Counted from the first letter of the stretch, positions 45,124 through 54,249 are shown. The stretch: DNA of 64,000 bases from Corynebacterium kalidii (GCF_022869005.1 NZ_JALIEA010000013.1:1-64000), one strand, 5' to 3'. Numbers and translations: made by a program. Notes: generated by a model not told the origin, from the sequence alone.

Positions 45124-46455
45124 ATGAAGGACCTCAGCTACCGCCTCCCGCAGGAACGCTCACTCGTCACCTCCGGGCCCGGGCCCCGCAGCACGGCCTT
45201 GGCCGCCCGACGCGACGCCGTCGTCCCCCGTGCGGTGACCCCGAACCTGCCGCACTACATCGTCGACGCCGACGGTGGCGTCCTCGTCGACGCGGACGGC
45301 AACTCCTTCGTCGACTTCGCGTCCGGCATCGCCGTGACCACCGTCGGCGCGTCCAACCAGGCCGTGGTCGAGGCCGTCGGCGACGCCGCCTCGCACTTCA
45401 CCCACACCTGCTTCATGATCTCGCCGTACGAGTCCTACATCCGCGTGGCGGAGAAGCTCGCCGAGATCACCCCCGGCGACCACGACAAGCGCACCGTGCT
45501 GTTCAACTCCGGCTCCGAGGCCGTGGAGAACGCCGTCAAGATCGCCCGCAGCTACACCGGACGCGACGGCGTCGCCGTCTTCGACCGCGCCTACCACGGC
45601 CGCACCAACCTGACGATGGCCATGACCGCGAAGAACATGCCCTACAAGTCCGGTTTCGGCCCCTTCGCCTCCGAGGTCTACCGCGCACCGGTGTCCTACC
45701 CGCTGCGCGACGGACTGACCGGCGCCGAGGCCGCCGAGCGCGCGATCACCGCCCTGGAGCAGCAGGTCGGCGCCGCCAACCTGGCCTGCGTGGTCATCGA
45801 GCCGATCCAGGGCGAGGGCGGGTTCATCGACCCCGCCGAGGGTTTCCTGCCGGCCCTCGCCGACTGGTGCCGCGCCAACGACGTCGTCTTCGTCGCCGAC
45901 GAGATCCAGGCCGGCATGTGCCGCACCGGCGACTGGTTCGCCTCCGACCACGAGGACGTGGTCCCCGACCTGGTCACCGTCGCCAAGGGCGTCGCCGGCG
46001 GCATGCCGCTGTCCGCCGTCGTCGGACGCGCCGAGATCATGGACGCCCCGCACCCCGGCGGCCTCGGCGGCACCTACGGCGGCAACCCCGTGGCCTGCGC
46101 CGCGGCCCTCGCCGCCATCGAGCAGATGGAGACCCACGACCTCAACGGCCGCGCCCGTGAGATCGAGGCCGTCGTCCGCGAGGTGCTCGAGCCCCTGGTC
46201 GGTGCCGGGACCGGCCTCGCCGAGGTCCGTGGCCGCGGCGCCATGATCGCCCTCGAGTTCACCGACGCCGACGGCCGCCCCGACGCCGCCACCACCGCGG
46301 CGATCGCCGCGGCCTGCAAGGCCCAGGGCGTGCTCATCCTCACCTGCGGCATGGACGGCAACGTCGTCCGCCTGCTCCCGCCGCTGGTGATCAGCGAGGA
46401 CCTGCTCCGCGACGGCCTCGGCGTGCTCGCCGACGCCATCCGTGCACAGAAGTAG
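45124..46455 (+). CDS. gabT: 4-aminobutyrate aminotransferase
   Basis: 443-residue class III PLP aminotransferase that converts GABA plus 2-oxoglutarate to succinate semialdehyde and glutamate. PLP lysine in VTVAKGVAGGMPLSAVVG, preceded by VVFVADEIQAGMCRTG, and NSGSEAVENAVKIAR earlier. AAGGAG seven bases before the ATG, immediately after the repeat array. Co-directional with gabD, 25 bases downstream. Confidence 0.93.
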   Translation: MKDLSYRLPQERSLVTSGPGPRSTALAARRDAVVPRAVTPNLPHYIVDADGGVLVDADGNSFVDFASGIAVTTVGASNQAVVEAVGDAASHFTHTCFMISPYESYIRVAEKLAEITPGDHDKRTVLFNSGSEAVENAVKIARSYTGRDGVAVFDRAYHGRTNLTMAMTAKNMPYKSGFGPFASEVYRAPVSYPLRDGLTGAEAAERAITALEQQVGAANLACVVIEPIQGEGGFIDPAEGFLPALADWCRANDVVFVADEIQAGMCRTGDWFASDHEDVVPDLVTVAKGVAGGMPLSAVVGRAEIMDAPHPGGLGGTYGGNPVACAAALAAIEQMETHDLNGRAREIEAVVREVLEPLVGAGTGLAEVRGRGAMIALEFTDADGRPDAATTAAIAAACKAQGVLILTCGMDGNVVRLLPPLVISEDLLRDGLGVLADAIRAQK

Positions 46456-46480
46456 ACGAGAAACCACCAGGAGACACACC

Positions 46481-47944
46481 ATGACCGACCGCACACTCCC
46501 GTCCGACCTGACCGACCTGCTCGCCGCTCAGGTCGGCGAGGTCGACAGCACCTTCGACGTCGAGGACCCCGCCACCGGCGAGGTGCTCGTCACCGTGCCC
46601 GACCGCTCCGCCGCCGACGCCCTCGACGCCCTCGGCCGCGCCGTGGAGGCCCAGAAGATCTGGCAGGACGTCCCGCCGCAGCGCCGCTCCGACGTGCTCA
46701 CCCGCGTCTTCCAGATCATCGGGGAGCGCTCCGAGGACTTCGCCACCACCATGACCCTGGAGATGGGCAAGCCGCTGGCGGAGGCCCGCGGCGAGGTCAC
46801 CTACGGCAACAGCTACTTCCGCTGGTTCGCCGGCGAGGCCGTCCGCATCCCGGGACGCTTCACCCAGGCACCCGCCGGCAACGGGCACATCCTCGTCTCG
46901 AAGCACCCGGTGGGCCCCGTCCTCGCGATCACCCCGTGGAACTTCCCGCTGGCGATGGCCACCCGCAAGATCGCCCCGGCCCTGGCCGCCGGTTGCCCGG
47001 TGGTCGTGAAGCCCGCCAAGGAGACCCCGCTGACGATGATCCTCGTCGGCGAGGTCATCCGGCAGGCCCTCGACGAGGTCAGCGACGAGTTCGGCGACCT
47101 CTCCGGGCTGGTCACCATCGTGCCGTCCACCCGCTCCGGCGCGATCTCCGAGGCCCTGATGGCCGACGACCGCCTGCGCAAGGTCACCTTCACCGGCTCC
47201 ACACCGGTCGGCGCGACGCTGGTCCGCCAGTCCGCCGACCAGCTGCTGCGCACCTCCATGGAGCTCGGCGGCAACGCCCCCTTCGTCATCGCCGCCGACG
47301 CCGACCTGGACCTCGCGCTCACCGGTGCGATGGCCGCGAAGATGCGCAACGGCGGCGAGGCCTGCATCGCCGCGAACCGCTTCCTCGTCGACTCCTCCGT
47401 CGCCGGGGAGTTCACCCGGCGTCTCACCGAATCGATGTCGCAGGTCACCATGGGTCACGGCCTGGACGAGGGCACCACCCTGGGGCCGATGATCACCGCG
47501 AAGCAGCGTGACGGCATCGCCGCGCTCGTCGATGAGGCCGTCGCCGCCGGTGCGACGGTCACCACCGGCGGCACCGTCCCGGAGGGCCCGGGCTACTTCT
47601 ACCCGGCCACCGTCCTGACGGACGTCCCGGAGGACGCCCGGATTCTGCACGAGGAGATCTTCGGCCCCGTCGCCACCGTCAGCACCTTCGACACCCTCGA
47701 GGAAGGCGTGGCGATGGCGAACGACACCGAGTTCGGCCTGGCAGCCTACGGTTTCACCGGCTCCCTGGAGAACGCCCAGTACCTGGCGGCGAACCTGGAG
47801 GCCGGCATGGTCGGCATCAACCGGGGCGCGATCTCGGACGCGGCCGCACCCTTCGGCGGCGTGAAGCAGTCCGGCTTCGGCCGCGAGGGCGGCACCGAGG
47901 GCATCGAGGAGTACCTCGAGGCGCGGTACGTCGCGTTGAACTGA
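46481..47944 (+). CDS. gabD: Succinate-semialdehyde dehydrogenase
   Basis: 487-residue aldehyde dehydrogenase of the GabD type, oxidising succinate semialdehyde to succinate. Catalytic Cys in NGGEACIAANR, Glu in MELGGNAP, cofactor turn FTGSTPVG and PWNFPL. AGGAG precedes the ATG at 46481; an upstream in-frame start would add unrelated residues. Second gene of gabT-gabD, followed by a strong hairpin. It completes the route from GABA to the TCA cycle. Confidence 0.94.
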   Translation: MTDRTLPSDLTDLLAAQVGEVDSTFDVEDPATGEVLVTVPDRSAADALDALGRAVEAQKIWQDVPPQRRSDVLTRVFQIIGERSEDFATTMTLEMGKPLAEARGEVTYGNSYFRWFAGEAVRIPGRFTQAPAGNGHILVSKHPVGPVLAITPWNFPLAMATRKIAPALAAGCPVVVKPAKETPLTMILVGEVIRQALDEVSDEFGDLSGLVTIVPSTRSGAISEALMADDRLRKVTFTGSTPVGATLVRQSADQLLRTSMELGGNAPFVIAADADLDLALTGAMAAKMRNGGEACIAANRFLVDSSVAGEFTRRLTESMSQVTMGHGLDEGTTLGPMITAKQRDGIAALVDEAVAAGATVTTGGTVPEGPGYFYPATVLTDVPEDARILHEEIFGPVATVSTFDTLEEGVAMANDTEFGLAAYGFTGSLENAQYLAANLEAGMVGINRGAISDAAAPFGGVKQSGFGREGGTEGIEEYLEARYVALN

Positions 47945-47993
47945 CCGGGCGGCGTCCGGTAACGCTGACCGGTGGCGCCGTCCGGGCGTACCG

Positions 47994-48046
47994 AAACGAG
48001 CCTGGCGGCCGTGAACTGACCATGTTCACGGCCGCCAGGCTCGTTT
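47994..48046 (+). terminator. Perfect 23-bp hairpin after gabD
   Basis: Two perfect 23-base arms (AAACGAGCC...GTGAAC and GTTCAC...GGCTCGTTT) around a seven-base loop, TGACCAT, 50 bases after the gabD stop. It ends in TTTACGT. Very stable terminator; the perfect arms are longer than for the other terminators here. Confidence 0.85.
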
Positions 48047-48117
48047 ACGTACACCCAGGTTTTTGGCCCGGGGGTATTCCCATCATGCGGGAGGCGTGTT
48101 ACTAAGGAGGCCCACCC

Positions 48118-48132
48118 ATGTGGCACAACTGA
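48118..48132 (+). other. Possible four-codon leader ORF before aqpZ
   Basis: AAGGAGG six bases upstream of ATG TGG CAC AAC TGA gives a well-placed ribosome site for a peptide MWHN. The aqpZ ribosome site (AAGGAG) begins three bases after this stop. Could be chance. Confidence 0.3.
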
Positions 48133-48145
48133 ACAAGGAGACACC

Positions 48146-48922
48146 ATGCACACCCCTCCCATGTCCAAGAGACTCTGGGCCGAGTTCCTCGGCACGTTCT
48201 GGCTCGTCTTCGGCGGCTGCGGTTCCGCCGTGCTCGCAGCGAAAGTCATCGCGCAGGATTCCGGCGGTACCGTCAACATGGGCATCGGCTTCGTCGGTGT
48301 CGCCCTCGCCTTCGGCCTGACCGTCGTCACCGCCGCCTACGCCGTGGGCCACATCTCCGGTGGCCACTTCAATCCGGCGGTGACCCTGGGCTGTGCGCTG
48401 GCCAGGCGCGTCGAGTGGTCCGTGGTGGTCCCCTACTGGGTGGCCCAGGTCGTCGGCGCCACGGTGGCCGGCGCGGTGCTGTGGGTCGTCGCGGACGGGA
48501 AGAACGGTTTCAGTGCGTCAGAGTCCGGGTTCGCCACCAACGGTTACGGCGACCTGTCGCCGGACGGCTACTCCCTGGCCGCGGTCGCGCTCACCGAGGT
48601 CGTGCTGACCGCGGTGTTCCTGTGGGTGATCCTGGGGGTGACCTCGAAGAAGGCCCCGGCAGGTTTCGCCCCGCTCGCCATCGGCCTGGCCCTCACGCTG
48701 ATCCACCTGATCTCGATCCCGGTGTCCAACACCTCGGTGAACCCCGCCCGTTCCCTCGGTGTGGCCTGGTTCGCCGGTGGGGACGCCCTGGGCCAGGTGT
48801 GGCTGTTCCTCGTGGCACCGTTGGTCGGTGCCGCCGTCGCGGGCGTGAGCTACGCCTTCCTCACCGGTGACGAGGACGAGGAACCTGCGGAGAAGGAGGC
48901 CCGCGTCGGCGCCGGCGCCTGA
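48146..48922 (+). CDS. aqpZ: Aquaporin (AqpZ-like)
   Basis: 258-residue MIP-family channel with six helices. Both pore motifs are present: GGHFNPAVT and [10 protein letters not shown]. The selectivity filter surroundings ([17 protein letters not shown]) favour a water channel over a glycerol facilitator. AAGGAG five bases before the ATG. The C-terminal tail is acidic ([11 protein letters not shown]). Monocistronic and convergent with phnE. Confidence 0.92.
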   Translation: MHTPPMSKRLWAEFLGTFWLVFGGCGSAVLAAKVIAQDSGGTVNMGIGFVGVALAFGLTVVTAAYAVGHISGGHFNPAVTLGCALARRVEWSVVVPYWVAQVVGATVAGAVLWVVADGKNGFSASESGFATNGYGDLSPDGYSLAAVALTEVVLTAVFLWVILGVTSKKAPAGFAPLAIGLALTLIHLISIPVSNTSVNPARSLGVAWFAGGDALGQVWLFLVAPLVGAAVAGVSYAFLTGDEDEEPAEKEARVGAGA

Positions 48923-48945
48923 GTGCTAGAGCCGGTCAGGGCCGG

Positions 48946-49770
48946 TCAGAGCCGGCGCCGCAGCCAGGCGGAGAACTGGTCGACGAGGACCACGAGGATG
49001 AGCACCATGATGATGTAGGTGAACATCTCGTCGAACTGGAAGGTCTTGATCGACCGGTTGATCAGCAGCCCGATGCCGCCGGCACCGACGAGACCCAGCA
49101 CCAGCGAGCTGCGGACGTTCACGTCGAAGCGGTAGAGCAGCAGCCCGGTGATCTGCGGCAGCGACATCGGCACGGTGGCGTGGGCGAGCTGCTGCAGGCG
49201 GGACGCCCCGGCGGTGCGTAGCGCGGTCTGCGGTCCCTGGTCGGTGTCTTCCACGGCCTCGGCCCAGAGCTTGCCCATCACGCCGGTGTTGTGCAGGATC
49301 AGCGCCATCACGCCGGCGAAGGGGCCCAGGCCCACGGCGGTGACGAGGATGAGGGCGAAGACGATGTCGGGGACGGCGCGCAGGAACGACAGGATGCTGC
49401 GGCACGCCTGGTAGACGAGCCTGTTGGAGGTCACGGTCCGGGCCGCGCCCATGGCCAGCACGATGGCGAAGGGCACGGAGAACGTGGTGCCGAGCAGGCC
49501 GATCCACAGGGTGGTGAGCAGGCCGTCCAGCCCGGGACGGATCACGGTGTCCCAGTCGAGGTCCGGCGGGACGGCCTCGGCGAAGAAGCTGACGATGTTC
49601 GACCAGCCGGCGACGAGGCGTTCGACGTAGAAGTCGGTGCTGCCGACCGCCACCCAGTGCACGGCGACGAGGGCGAGCAGACCGATGCCCCAGCCGATGT
49701 TCCGGCGGGTGGTGTCCTGCCGGGGAACCGGCGCGGGGGCGACGAGGGGTGGGGTGGTTTTCGTTGTCAT
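48946..49770 (-). CDS. phnE: Phosphonate ABC transporter permease
   Basis: 274-residue permease with about six helices and the EAA-like loop ALRTAGASRLQQLAHATVPMSLPQI facing the ATPase. Closest to PhnE by pattern (GTTFSVPFAIVLAMGAAR, and SSLVLGLVGAGGIGLLI). The start at 49770 overlaps the phnC stop. Part of the importer with PhnC and PhnD. Confidence 0.9.
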   Translation of the reverse strand: MTTKTTPPLVAPAPVPRQDTTRRNIGWGIGLLALVAVHWVAVGSTDFYVERLVAGWSNIVSFFAEAVPPDLDWDTVIRPGLDGLLTTLWIGLLGTTFSVPFAIVLAMGAARTVTSNRLVYQACRSILSFLRAVPDIVFALILVTAVGLGPFAGVMALILHNTGVMGKLWAEAVEDTDQGPQTALRTAGASRLQQLAHATVPMSLPQITGLLLYRFDVNVRSSLVLGLVGAGGIGLLINRSIKTFQFDEMFTYIIMVLILVVLVDQFSAWLRRRL

Positions 49771-50540
49771 GGCTGGGTCTCCGGTGTCCCGTCGGCGGTG
49801 TAGAGGCGTGAAACGGTGTCGAGGTCGGTGTCGGCGGCGGGTCGGTTGAAGGCGACCCGGCCCTGGCGCAGGCCGACGACGGAGTCGCAGTAGCCCAGGG
49901 CGAGTTCGGGTTGGTGGACCACGGCGACACAGGCCACGTCCGCCGCCCGGGTGATGTCCCGGAGCAGCTCCATGACCTGGTGTGCCGCGGTCGGGTCGAG
50001 GGCGGAGGTCGGTTCGTCGGCGAGGATCACCGCGGGCCGCTGGCACAGGGCCCGGGCGACGGCGACGCGCTGCTGCTGGCCGCCGGACAGTGACCCGGCC
50101 CGGTGGTGCGCCCGGTCGGAGAGGCCGACCTGCTCCAGGCAGCCCATCGCCTCCTCCCTGAGTGAGGTGGGGAAGGTCAGCGGGGTCATGCTGCGCCAGC
50201 CGGGGATGTGGGCGAGGCCACCGGTGCAGACATTGTCGAGCACGGTCCGTCGGGGGACCAGGTGGACCTTCTGGAAGACCATGGCGGTGCCGACGCCGGT
50301 CGGGACGCTGACGTCCCCGCGGTCGTGGGTCTCGAGTCCCGCCATGATGCGCAGTGCGGTGGATTTGCCGCTGCCGTTGGCGCCGAGCAGGGCGAGCATC
50401 TCGCCGCGGTGCGCGTCGAGCGAGACGTCGTGCAGGACGTGGTTGGTGCCGAAGCTCTTGGCGATGTGGGTGACGCGGACGAGGCGTTCGGTGGCGACGT
50501 CGGTGGGGTGGGTCATGGTGACGGAGGTCTGGTCGGTCAT
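49767..50540 (-). CDS. phnC: Phosphonate ABC transporter ATP-binding protein
   Basis: 257-residue ABC ATPase with Walker A GANGSGKST, signature LSGGQQQRVAVARAL, Walker B VILADEPTSALD and switch His in VVHQPE. Energises phosphonate import with PhnE. ATGA overlaps at both ends, so the three transporter genes are translationally coupled. Confidence 0.9.
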   Translation of the reverse strand: MTDQTSVTMTHPTDVATERLVRVTHIAKSFGTNHVLHDVSLDAHRGEMLALLGANGSGKSTALRIMAGLETHDRGDVSVPTGVGTAMVFQKVHLVPRRTVLDNVCTGGLAHIPGWRSMTPLTFPTSLREEAMGCLEQVGLSDRAHHRAGSLSGGQQQRVAVARALCQRPAVILADEPTSALDPTAAHQVMELLRDITRAADVACVAVVHQPELALGYCDSVVGLRQGRVAFNRPAADTDLDTVSRLYTADGTPETQP

Positions 50541-51475
50541 TCGACGTCCTCAGGGGTCATGCCGAGCTCGTCGGCGAGGTGGAAGAGCGAGCGGTAATCG
50601 TCTTTGGTGACGGGGACCAGCGGGCCGGGCGGGTCGACGTCGAGGAAGGCGGCGACCTCGGTGATGGTCTCCGGGCTGAGGCTGGTCAGCGCCTCGCGGA
50701 GGTTCTCCTTGAGTTCGGGGTTGGCGTCGCCGGGGATGGTGATCGGGTCGTTGGGGATGGGGTCGGACGTCCAGATCTGCCGGAAGTCGTCCGGGTTGAA
50801 CGTCCCTTCGGCGGTGGCGCTGGCGAGGGTCTGGGAGTTGATCTGGGCGGCGTCGACGGCACCGTTCTTCAGGGAGAGCAGGGCCTCGGGGTGCCCGCCG
50901 GTGTAGTCCATGGTGAGGTCGTCCTCGGTGAGTCCGGCCTCGGAGACGGCCATGCGCGGCAGGGCGTCGCCGGAGGTCGAGCCGACCCCGCCGAGGGCGA
51001 GCTGGCGTCCCCGCAGGTCGTCGATGGTCCGGACCGGCGAGTCCTTCTGCACCCAGATCCCGGCGGTGTAGGTGGACAGGTTGCCCTCGGCGTCGCCGAA
51101 GGAGACGATGGGTTCGGCCTGGGCGATCCGGTCGGCGAAGACGTAGCCCAGCGGGCCGAACTGGCCGAGGTTGAGCGAGCCGTTGCGCATGGCCAGCACC
51201 TCGGCGGAGTAGTCCTCGACGATCTGGACCTCGACCCCGCAGTCCAGGGTCTCGCTGAGGTCCTCGGCGATGACCTGGTAGGCAGGTTCGAGTTTGTCGG
51301 GGGCCTCGTAGGGTTCGATGCCGAAGGCGATCCTGCCGTTGGGGCAGACCGGGTCGTCCGGCCCACGGCCGCCGGGGGCGCAGGCGGTGGTGAGCACAGA
51401 GGCCAGGGCGGTGACGGTGGCGAGGGCGGCGACGGCGGTGGTGCGGAGGAACCTGTTCTTCACGGCGGCGGTCAT
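50537..51475 (-). CDS. phnD: Phosphonate ABC transporter substrate-binding protein
   Basis: 312-residue periplasmic-type binding protein, probably lipid-anchored: signal peptide LRTTAVAALATVTALASVLTTAC with Cys32 as a likely lipidation site (the lipobox is not ideal). GIEPYEAPDKLEPAYQVIAEDL and VWTSDPIPNDPITI-type text matches PhnD. It delivers a phosphonate, possibly 2-aminoethylphosphonate or a derivative. Overlaps the upstream oxidoreductase by ATGA. Confidence 0.9.
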   Translation of the reverse strand: MTAAVKNRFLRTTAVAALATVTALASVLTTACAPGGRGPDDPVCPNGRIAFGIEPYEAPDKLEPAYQVIAEDLSETLDCGVEVQIVEDYSAEVLAMRNGSLNLGQFGPLGYVFADRIAQAEPIVSFGDAEGNLSTYTAGIWVQKDSPVRTIDDLRGRQLALGGVGSTSGDALPRMAVSEAGLTEDDLTMDYTGGHPEALLSLKNGAVDAAQINSQTLASATAEGTFNPDDFRQIWTSDPIPNDPITIPGDANPELKENLREALTSLSPETITEVAAFLDVDPPGPLVPVTKDDYRSLFHLADELGMTPEDVE

Positions 51476-52602
51476 TTCCCCGGGGCGTCGGCCCCGGTGA
51501 GGACGAGGTCGGCGATGCCGAAGGACAGGGTCATCCCGATGCCGGAGGTGACCACCGCGACGGTGGTGCGGCCGTCCGGCCGGTGCAGCACGAGGTTCGT
51601 CGACGGGGAGTCGGCGTAGCGTCCCTGCCAGCGCTGGCGGACGACCGGCTGCCCGATGCCGAGGTAGCGGGTGGTGCGGTCGAGGAGCAGGTCGGACTGG
51701 TCGGCGTCGATGAAGGGTTCGGGGGAGGTGGCGTAGTCGTGGGAGTCGCCGACGAGGATGCCGCCGGGGACCGACGTGGCCATGACGTTGGCGATGGCCT
51801 CGGTGAGGGCCGGTTCGCGGCCGACGAGTTCGCGCCGCAGGTCGTCGACCGAGGGCATGGCGGCGATGCCGTCGTAGCGGGTCATGGAGGTGCCGGTCAG
51901 CATCGCCAGGTCGTCCGGGATGCCGGACGGCCGGTCGATGAGGGCCATGGTGAGTGTGCAGGTCCGTACGCCGTGTTCGTCGACGAGGTCGGGGAAGATG
52001 TCGTTGAGGTGCTCGCCGGGGCAGACGACGGTCTGTGCCGCCCGGAAGGTGCCGCGGCTGGTGTGCACCTCGCCGTCGCCGACGGCGTGCACGGAGGTGC
52101 GCCAGCTGAAGCGCACGCCCCGGGCGACGAGGTGCCGGGCGAGTGCCGGGGCGGCCTCCCGGGGATTGACGCGCATGTCGCGGGGCAGGTGGGCGCCGCC
52201 GAGGCAGTCGAGGGCGGGGTTGCCGAGCCTGTCGCGGACGGTGCCGGGGCCGAGCAGGCGGACGTCGGCGTCGCCCCGGTGCGCGTGGAACTCCTCGAGG
52301 ACCTGCATCTCGGCGGCGGTGACGGCGGGCAGGACGGTGCCGGGGCGGGACGCCCGGAAGCCGGCGTCGGCCGCGGCGGCGGCCCAGCCGTCGGCGGAGA
52401 CGGCGCCGAGGTCGCGGAGGTCGTCGGACTGGGCGGTGAAGCAGGCGTGGCCGAAGTTCTGGACGGAGGCGCCGACCGGGCGGTCGGAGCGGTCGATGAC
52501 GTGGACGGAGAGCCCGTCGCGGTGTGCTCTCCAGGCCGTCGCCAGGCCGAGGATGCCGGCTCCGACGACGATGAGGTCTGCTGTGTCGGTCATGGTGCTC
52601 AT
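51472..52602 (-). CDS. FAD-dependent oxidoreductase of phosphonate clusters (TIGR03364-like)
   Basis: About 376-residue DAO-fold flavoenzyme with GAGILGLATAWRAHRDGLSV and the following acidic/basic turn IDRSDRP. I place it in the TIGR03364 group found with phosphonate genes; those proteins are thought to oxidise aminoethylphosphonate-type compounds to phosphonoacetaldehyde. It lacks a ribosome site at either in-frame start (52602 or 52593). First gene of the phn operon and divergent from GntR. With the phosphonatase-like HAD at 53518 it forms a two-step C-P route without the usual PhnW transaminase. Confidence 0.83.
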   Translation of the reverse strand: MSTMTDTADLIVVGAGILGLATAWRAHRDGLSVHVIDRSDRPVGASVQNFGHACFTAQSDDLRDLGAVSADGWAAAAADAGFRASRPGTVLPAVTAAEMQVLEEFHAHRGDADVRLLGPGTVRDRLGNPALDCLGGAHLPRDMRVNPREAAPALARHLVARGVRFSWRTSVHAVGDGEVHTSRGTFRAAQTVVCPGEHLNDIFPDLVDEHGVRTCTLTMALIDRPSGIPDDLAMLTGTSMTRYDGIAAMPSVDDLRRELVGREPALTEAIANVMATSVPGGILVGDSHDYATSPEPFIDADQSDLLLDRTTRYLGIGQPVVRQRWQGRYADSPSTNLVLHRPDGRTTVAVVTSGIGMTLSFGIADLVLTGADAPGK

Positions 52603-52630
52603 TGTGGGGTGGTGCCGACGTCCTGTCCAC

Positions 52631-52646
52631 ACTTGTACGTACAAGT
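52631..52646. promoter_or_regulatory. Perfect palindrome in the phn divergent promoter
   Basis: ACTTGTACGTACAAGT (16 bp, perfect) lies 29 bases before the oxidoreductase start. It is followed at 52650 by TGAACAGTTCA, an 11-bp palindrome. Likely operator of the GntR at 52751. Confidence 0.75.
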
Positions 52647-52750
52647 TCATGAACAGTTCACGTGTTCACGGTCCATTCACGACAAGTTCCCCTCGGGTTC
52701 CCGGGGAACTATGGACAATCAGCAGGTGGATGCTGCTAACCTCAGGTGCC

Positions 52751-53521
52751 ATGCACTCCGACCGCGTCCCGAACTTGCACGTACAACTTCAGGACTACCT
52801 CCGCGACATGATCACCTCCGGTGAGCTGAAACCCGGTGACCCCATCCCCAGCGAGGCCGAGCTCTGCCGACGTTTCAACACCTCGCGCAGTCCCGTCCGG
52901 CAGGCCGTCACCGCCCTGCGGGCCGAGGGGCTGCTCTCCGGCGGGCAGGGACGCCGTTCGATCGTGCAGTCCCGGGCCAGCTCCCAGAGCTTCACCACGC
53001 TGCTGTCCTTCACCGAATGGTGCCGCTCCCTCGGCGCGGAGCCGGGGCAGCACACCCTGGAGCTGGCACGTCGTCCCGGGACCGACGAGGTCACCGCCTC
53101 CTTCGGTCTGGAGCCCGGCGCCGCCGTCGTCGAGGTCCTGCGCCTGCGGACCATGGACGGGACGCCGGCGATGCTCGAACGGGCGGCCTTCCCGCCGGAC
53201 GTCGGCAAGCACCTCTTCGACTTCGACACCGACGCCGGGTCGATCTACGAGCACCTCACCGGCTGCGGCGTCGAGCTCTACCGCGCCGAGAACCGCATCG
53301 ACGCCCTCGGCGCCCCGGACGTCGACGCCGGCCACCTCGGCGTCGCGCCGGACGCCCCGCTGCTGCGGGTGCAACGGCGCACCAGCGACCCGCGTGGGCG
53401 CCTGCTCGAGATCGCCGACGACCGGTACCTGCCGGACAGGGCCGCCTTCACCGTCGTCAACACCCGTTCCGGGGCAGCCGGGCTCTCGCTGCTCCCCTCC
53501 ACCGACAGGACAGCATCATGA
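52751..53521 (+). CDS. GntR/HutC regulator of phosphonate genes (PhnF-like)
   Basis: 256-residue regulator with N-terminal winged HTH (SEAELCRRFNTSRSPVRQAV) and C-terminal UTRA domain. The start at 52751 (MHSDRVPNLHVQLQDYL) fits. The DNA that encodes NLHVQL is itself a second copy of the 16-bp operator-like palindrome, so the protein may bind its own coding start. The stop overlaps the ATG of the HAD gene. Confidence 0.88.
   Translation: MHSDRVPNLHVQLQDYLRDMITSGELKPGDPIPSEAELCRRFNTSRSPVRQAVTALRAEGLLSGGQGRRSIVQSRASSQSFTTLLSFTEWCRSLGAEPGQHTLELARRPGTDEVTASFGLEPGAAVVEVLRLRTMDGTPAMLERAAFPPDVGKHLFDFDTDAGSIYEHLTGCGVELYRAENRIDALGAPDVDAGHLGVAPDAPLLRVQRRTSDPRGRLLEIADDRYLPDRAAFTVVNTRSGAAGLSLLPSTDRTAS
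52773..52788. promoter_or_regulatory. Second operator copy inside the GntR gene
   Basis: ACTTGCACGTACAACT differs from the palindrome at 52631 at two of 16 positions and lies 22 bases into the coding sequence. Confidence 0.55.
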
Positions 53522-54249
53522 CCCTCATCGTCTGCGACATCGCCGGAACCACCGTCAACGAGGACGGCATCGTCTACCGCGAACTGCGCGCCTGCGTGGA
53601 ACGCCGCGGTGTCACCGTCACCGCCGACCAGGTCAACGCGGTGAAAGGCACGGAGAAGAGGTCGGCGATCACCGCCCTGCTCACCGCGGGAGGACGGGGG
53701 ACCTCGGAGGAGGAGGTCGCGGAGACCTTCGCCGACTTCATGGACGGTCTGCGCCGCGCCTACGCCGAGCAGCCGCCCAGCCCCGTCGCCGGGGTGGAGG
53801 ACCGGCTGCGCGCGGTCCGCGCGGCCGGCGGGTCCATCGCGCTGACCACCGGTTTCCAGCGCGACATCGCCGAGGTCGTCCTCCGCGCGTGCGGGTGGGG
53901 CGTCCGGCGGTTCTCCGTCGCGCCGGGGGAGGGGCACGTCCCCGCGCTCGAGGCGACCGGCGACGCGGGGTTCACCGTCGACGCACTGGTCACGTCCGAC
54001 ACGGTGCCGGCGGGGCGGCCGGCCCCGTACCTGATCCACCGCGCGATGGAGATGACCGGCGTGGCGTCCGTCGACGACGTCGTGTCGGTGGGGGACACCG
54101 TCGCTGACCTGCAGGCGGCGGCGAACGCGGGGGTCCGCGGCGTCGGTGTGCTCACCGGGTCGGTGGCGCGTGAGGTCCTGGAGGCGCAGCCGCATGCGCT
54201 GGTGCTCGACAGCCTCGCCGACCTGCCGGAGCTCGACGAGGTGCGGTAG
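53518..54249 (+). CDS. Phosphonatase-like HAD hydrolase (PhnX-like)
   Basis: 243-residue HAD-superfamily hydrolase. Motif I reads VCDIAGTTVNEDG, which has the Asp-x-Ala-Gly-Thr-Thr form of phosphonoacetaldehyde hydrolases (TIGR03351 type), motif II is in IALTTGFQ, and motif IV is in VVSVGDTVADLQAA. Expected to cleave the C-P bond of phosphonoacetaldehyde. It overlaps the GntR gene by ATGA. Phosphatase activity on a related aldehyde is an alternative. Confidence 0.85.
   Translation: MTLIVCDIAGTTVNEDGIVYRELRACVERRGVTVTADQVNAVKGTEKRSAITALLTAGGRGTSEEEVAETFADFMDGLRRAYAEQPPSPVAGVEDRLRAVRAAGGSIALTTGFQRDIAEVVLRACGWGVRRFSVAPGEGHVPALEATGDAGFTVDALVTSDTVPAGRPAPYLIHRAMEMTGVASVDDVVSVGDTVADLQAAANAGVRGVGVLTGSVAREVLEAQPHALVLDSLADLPELDEVR

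Noticed and set aside
47994..48046. Insertion-sequence end or attachment site
   Set aside because: No transposase or integrase and no direct target duplication are visible; position after gabD fits a terminator.
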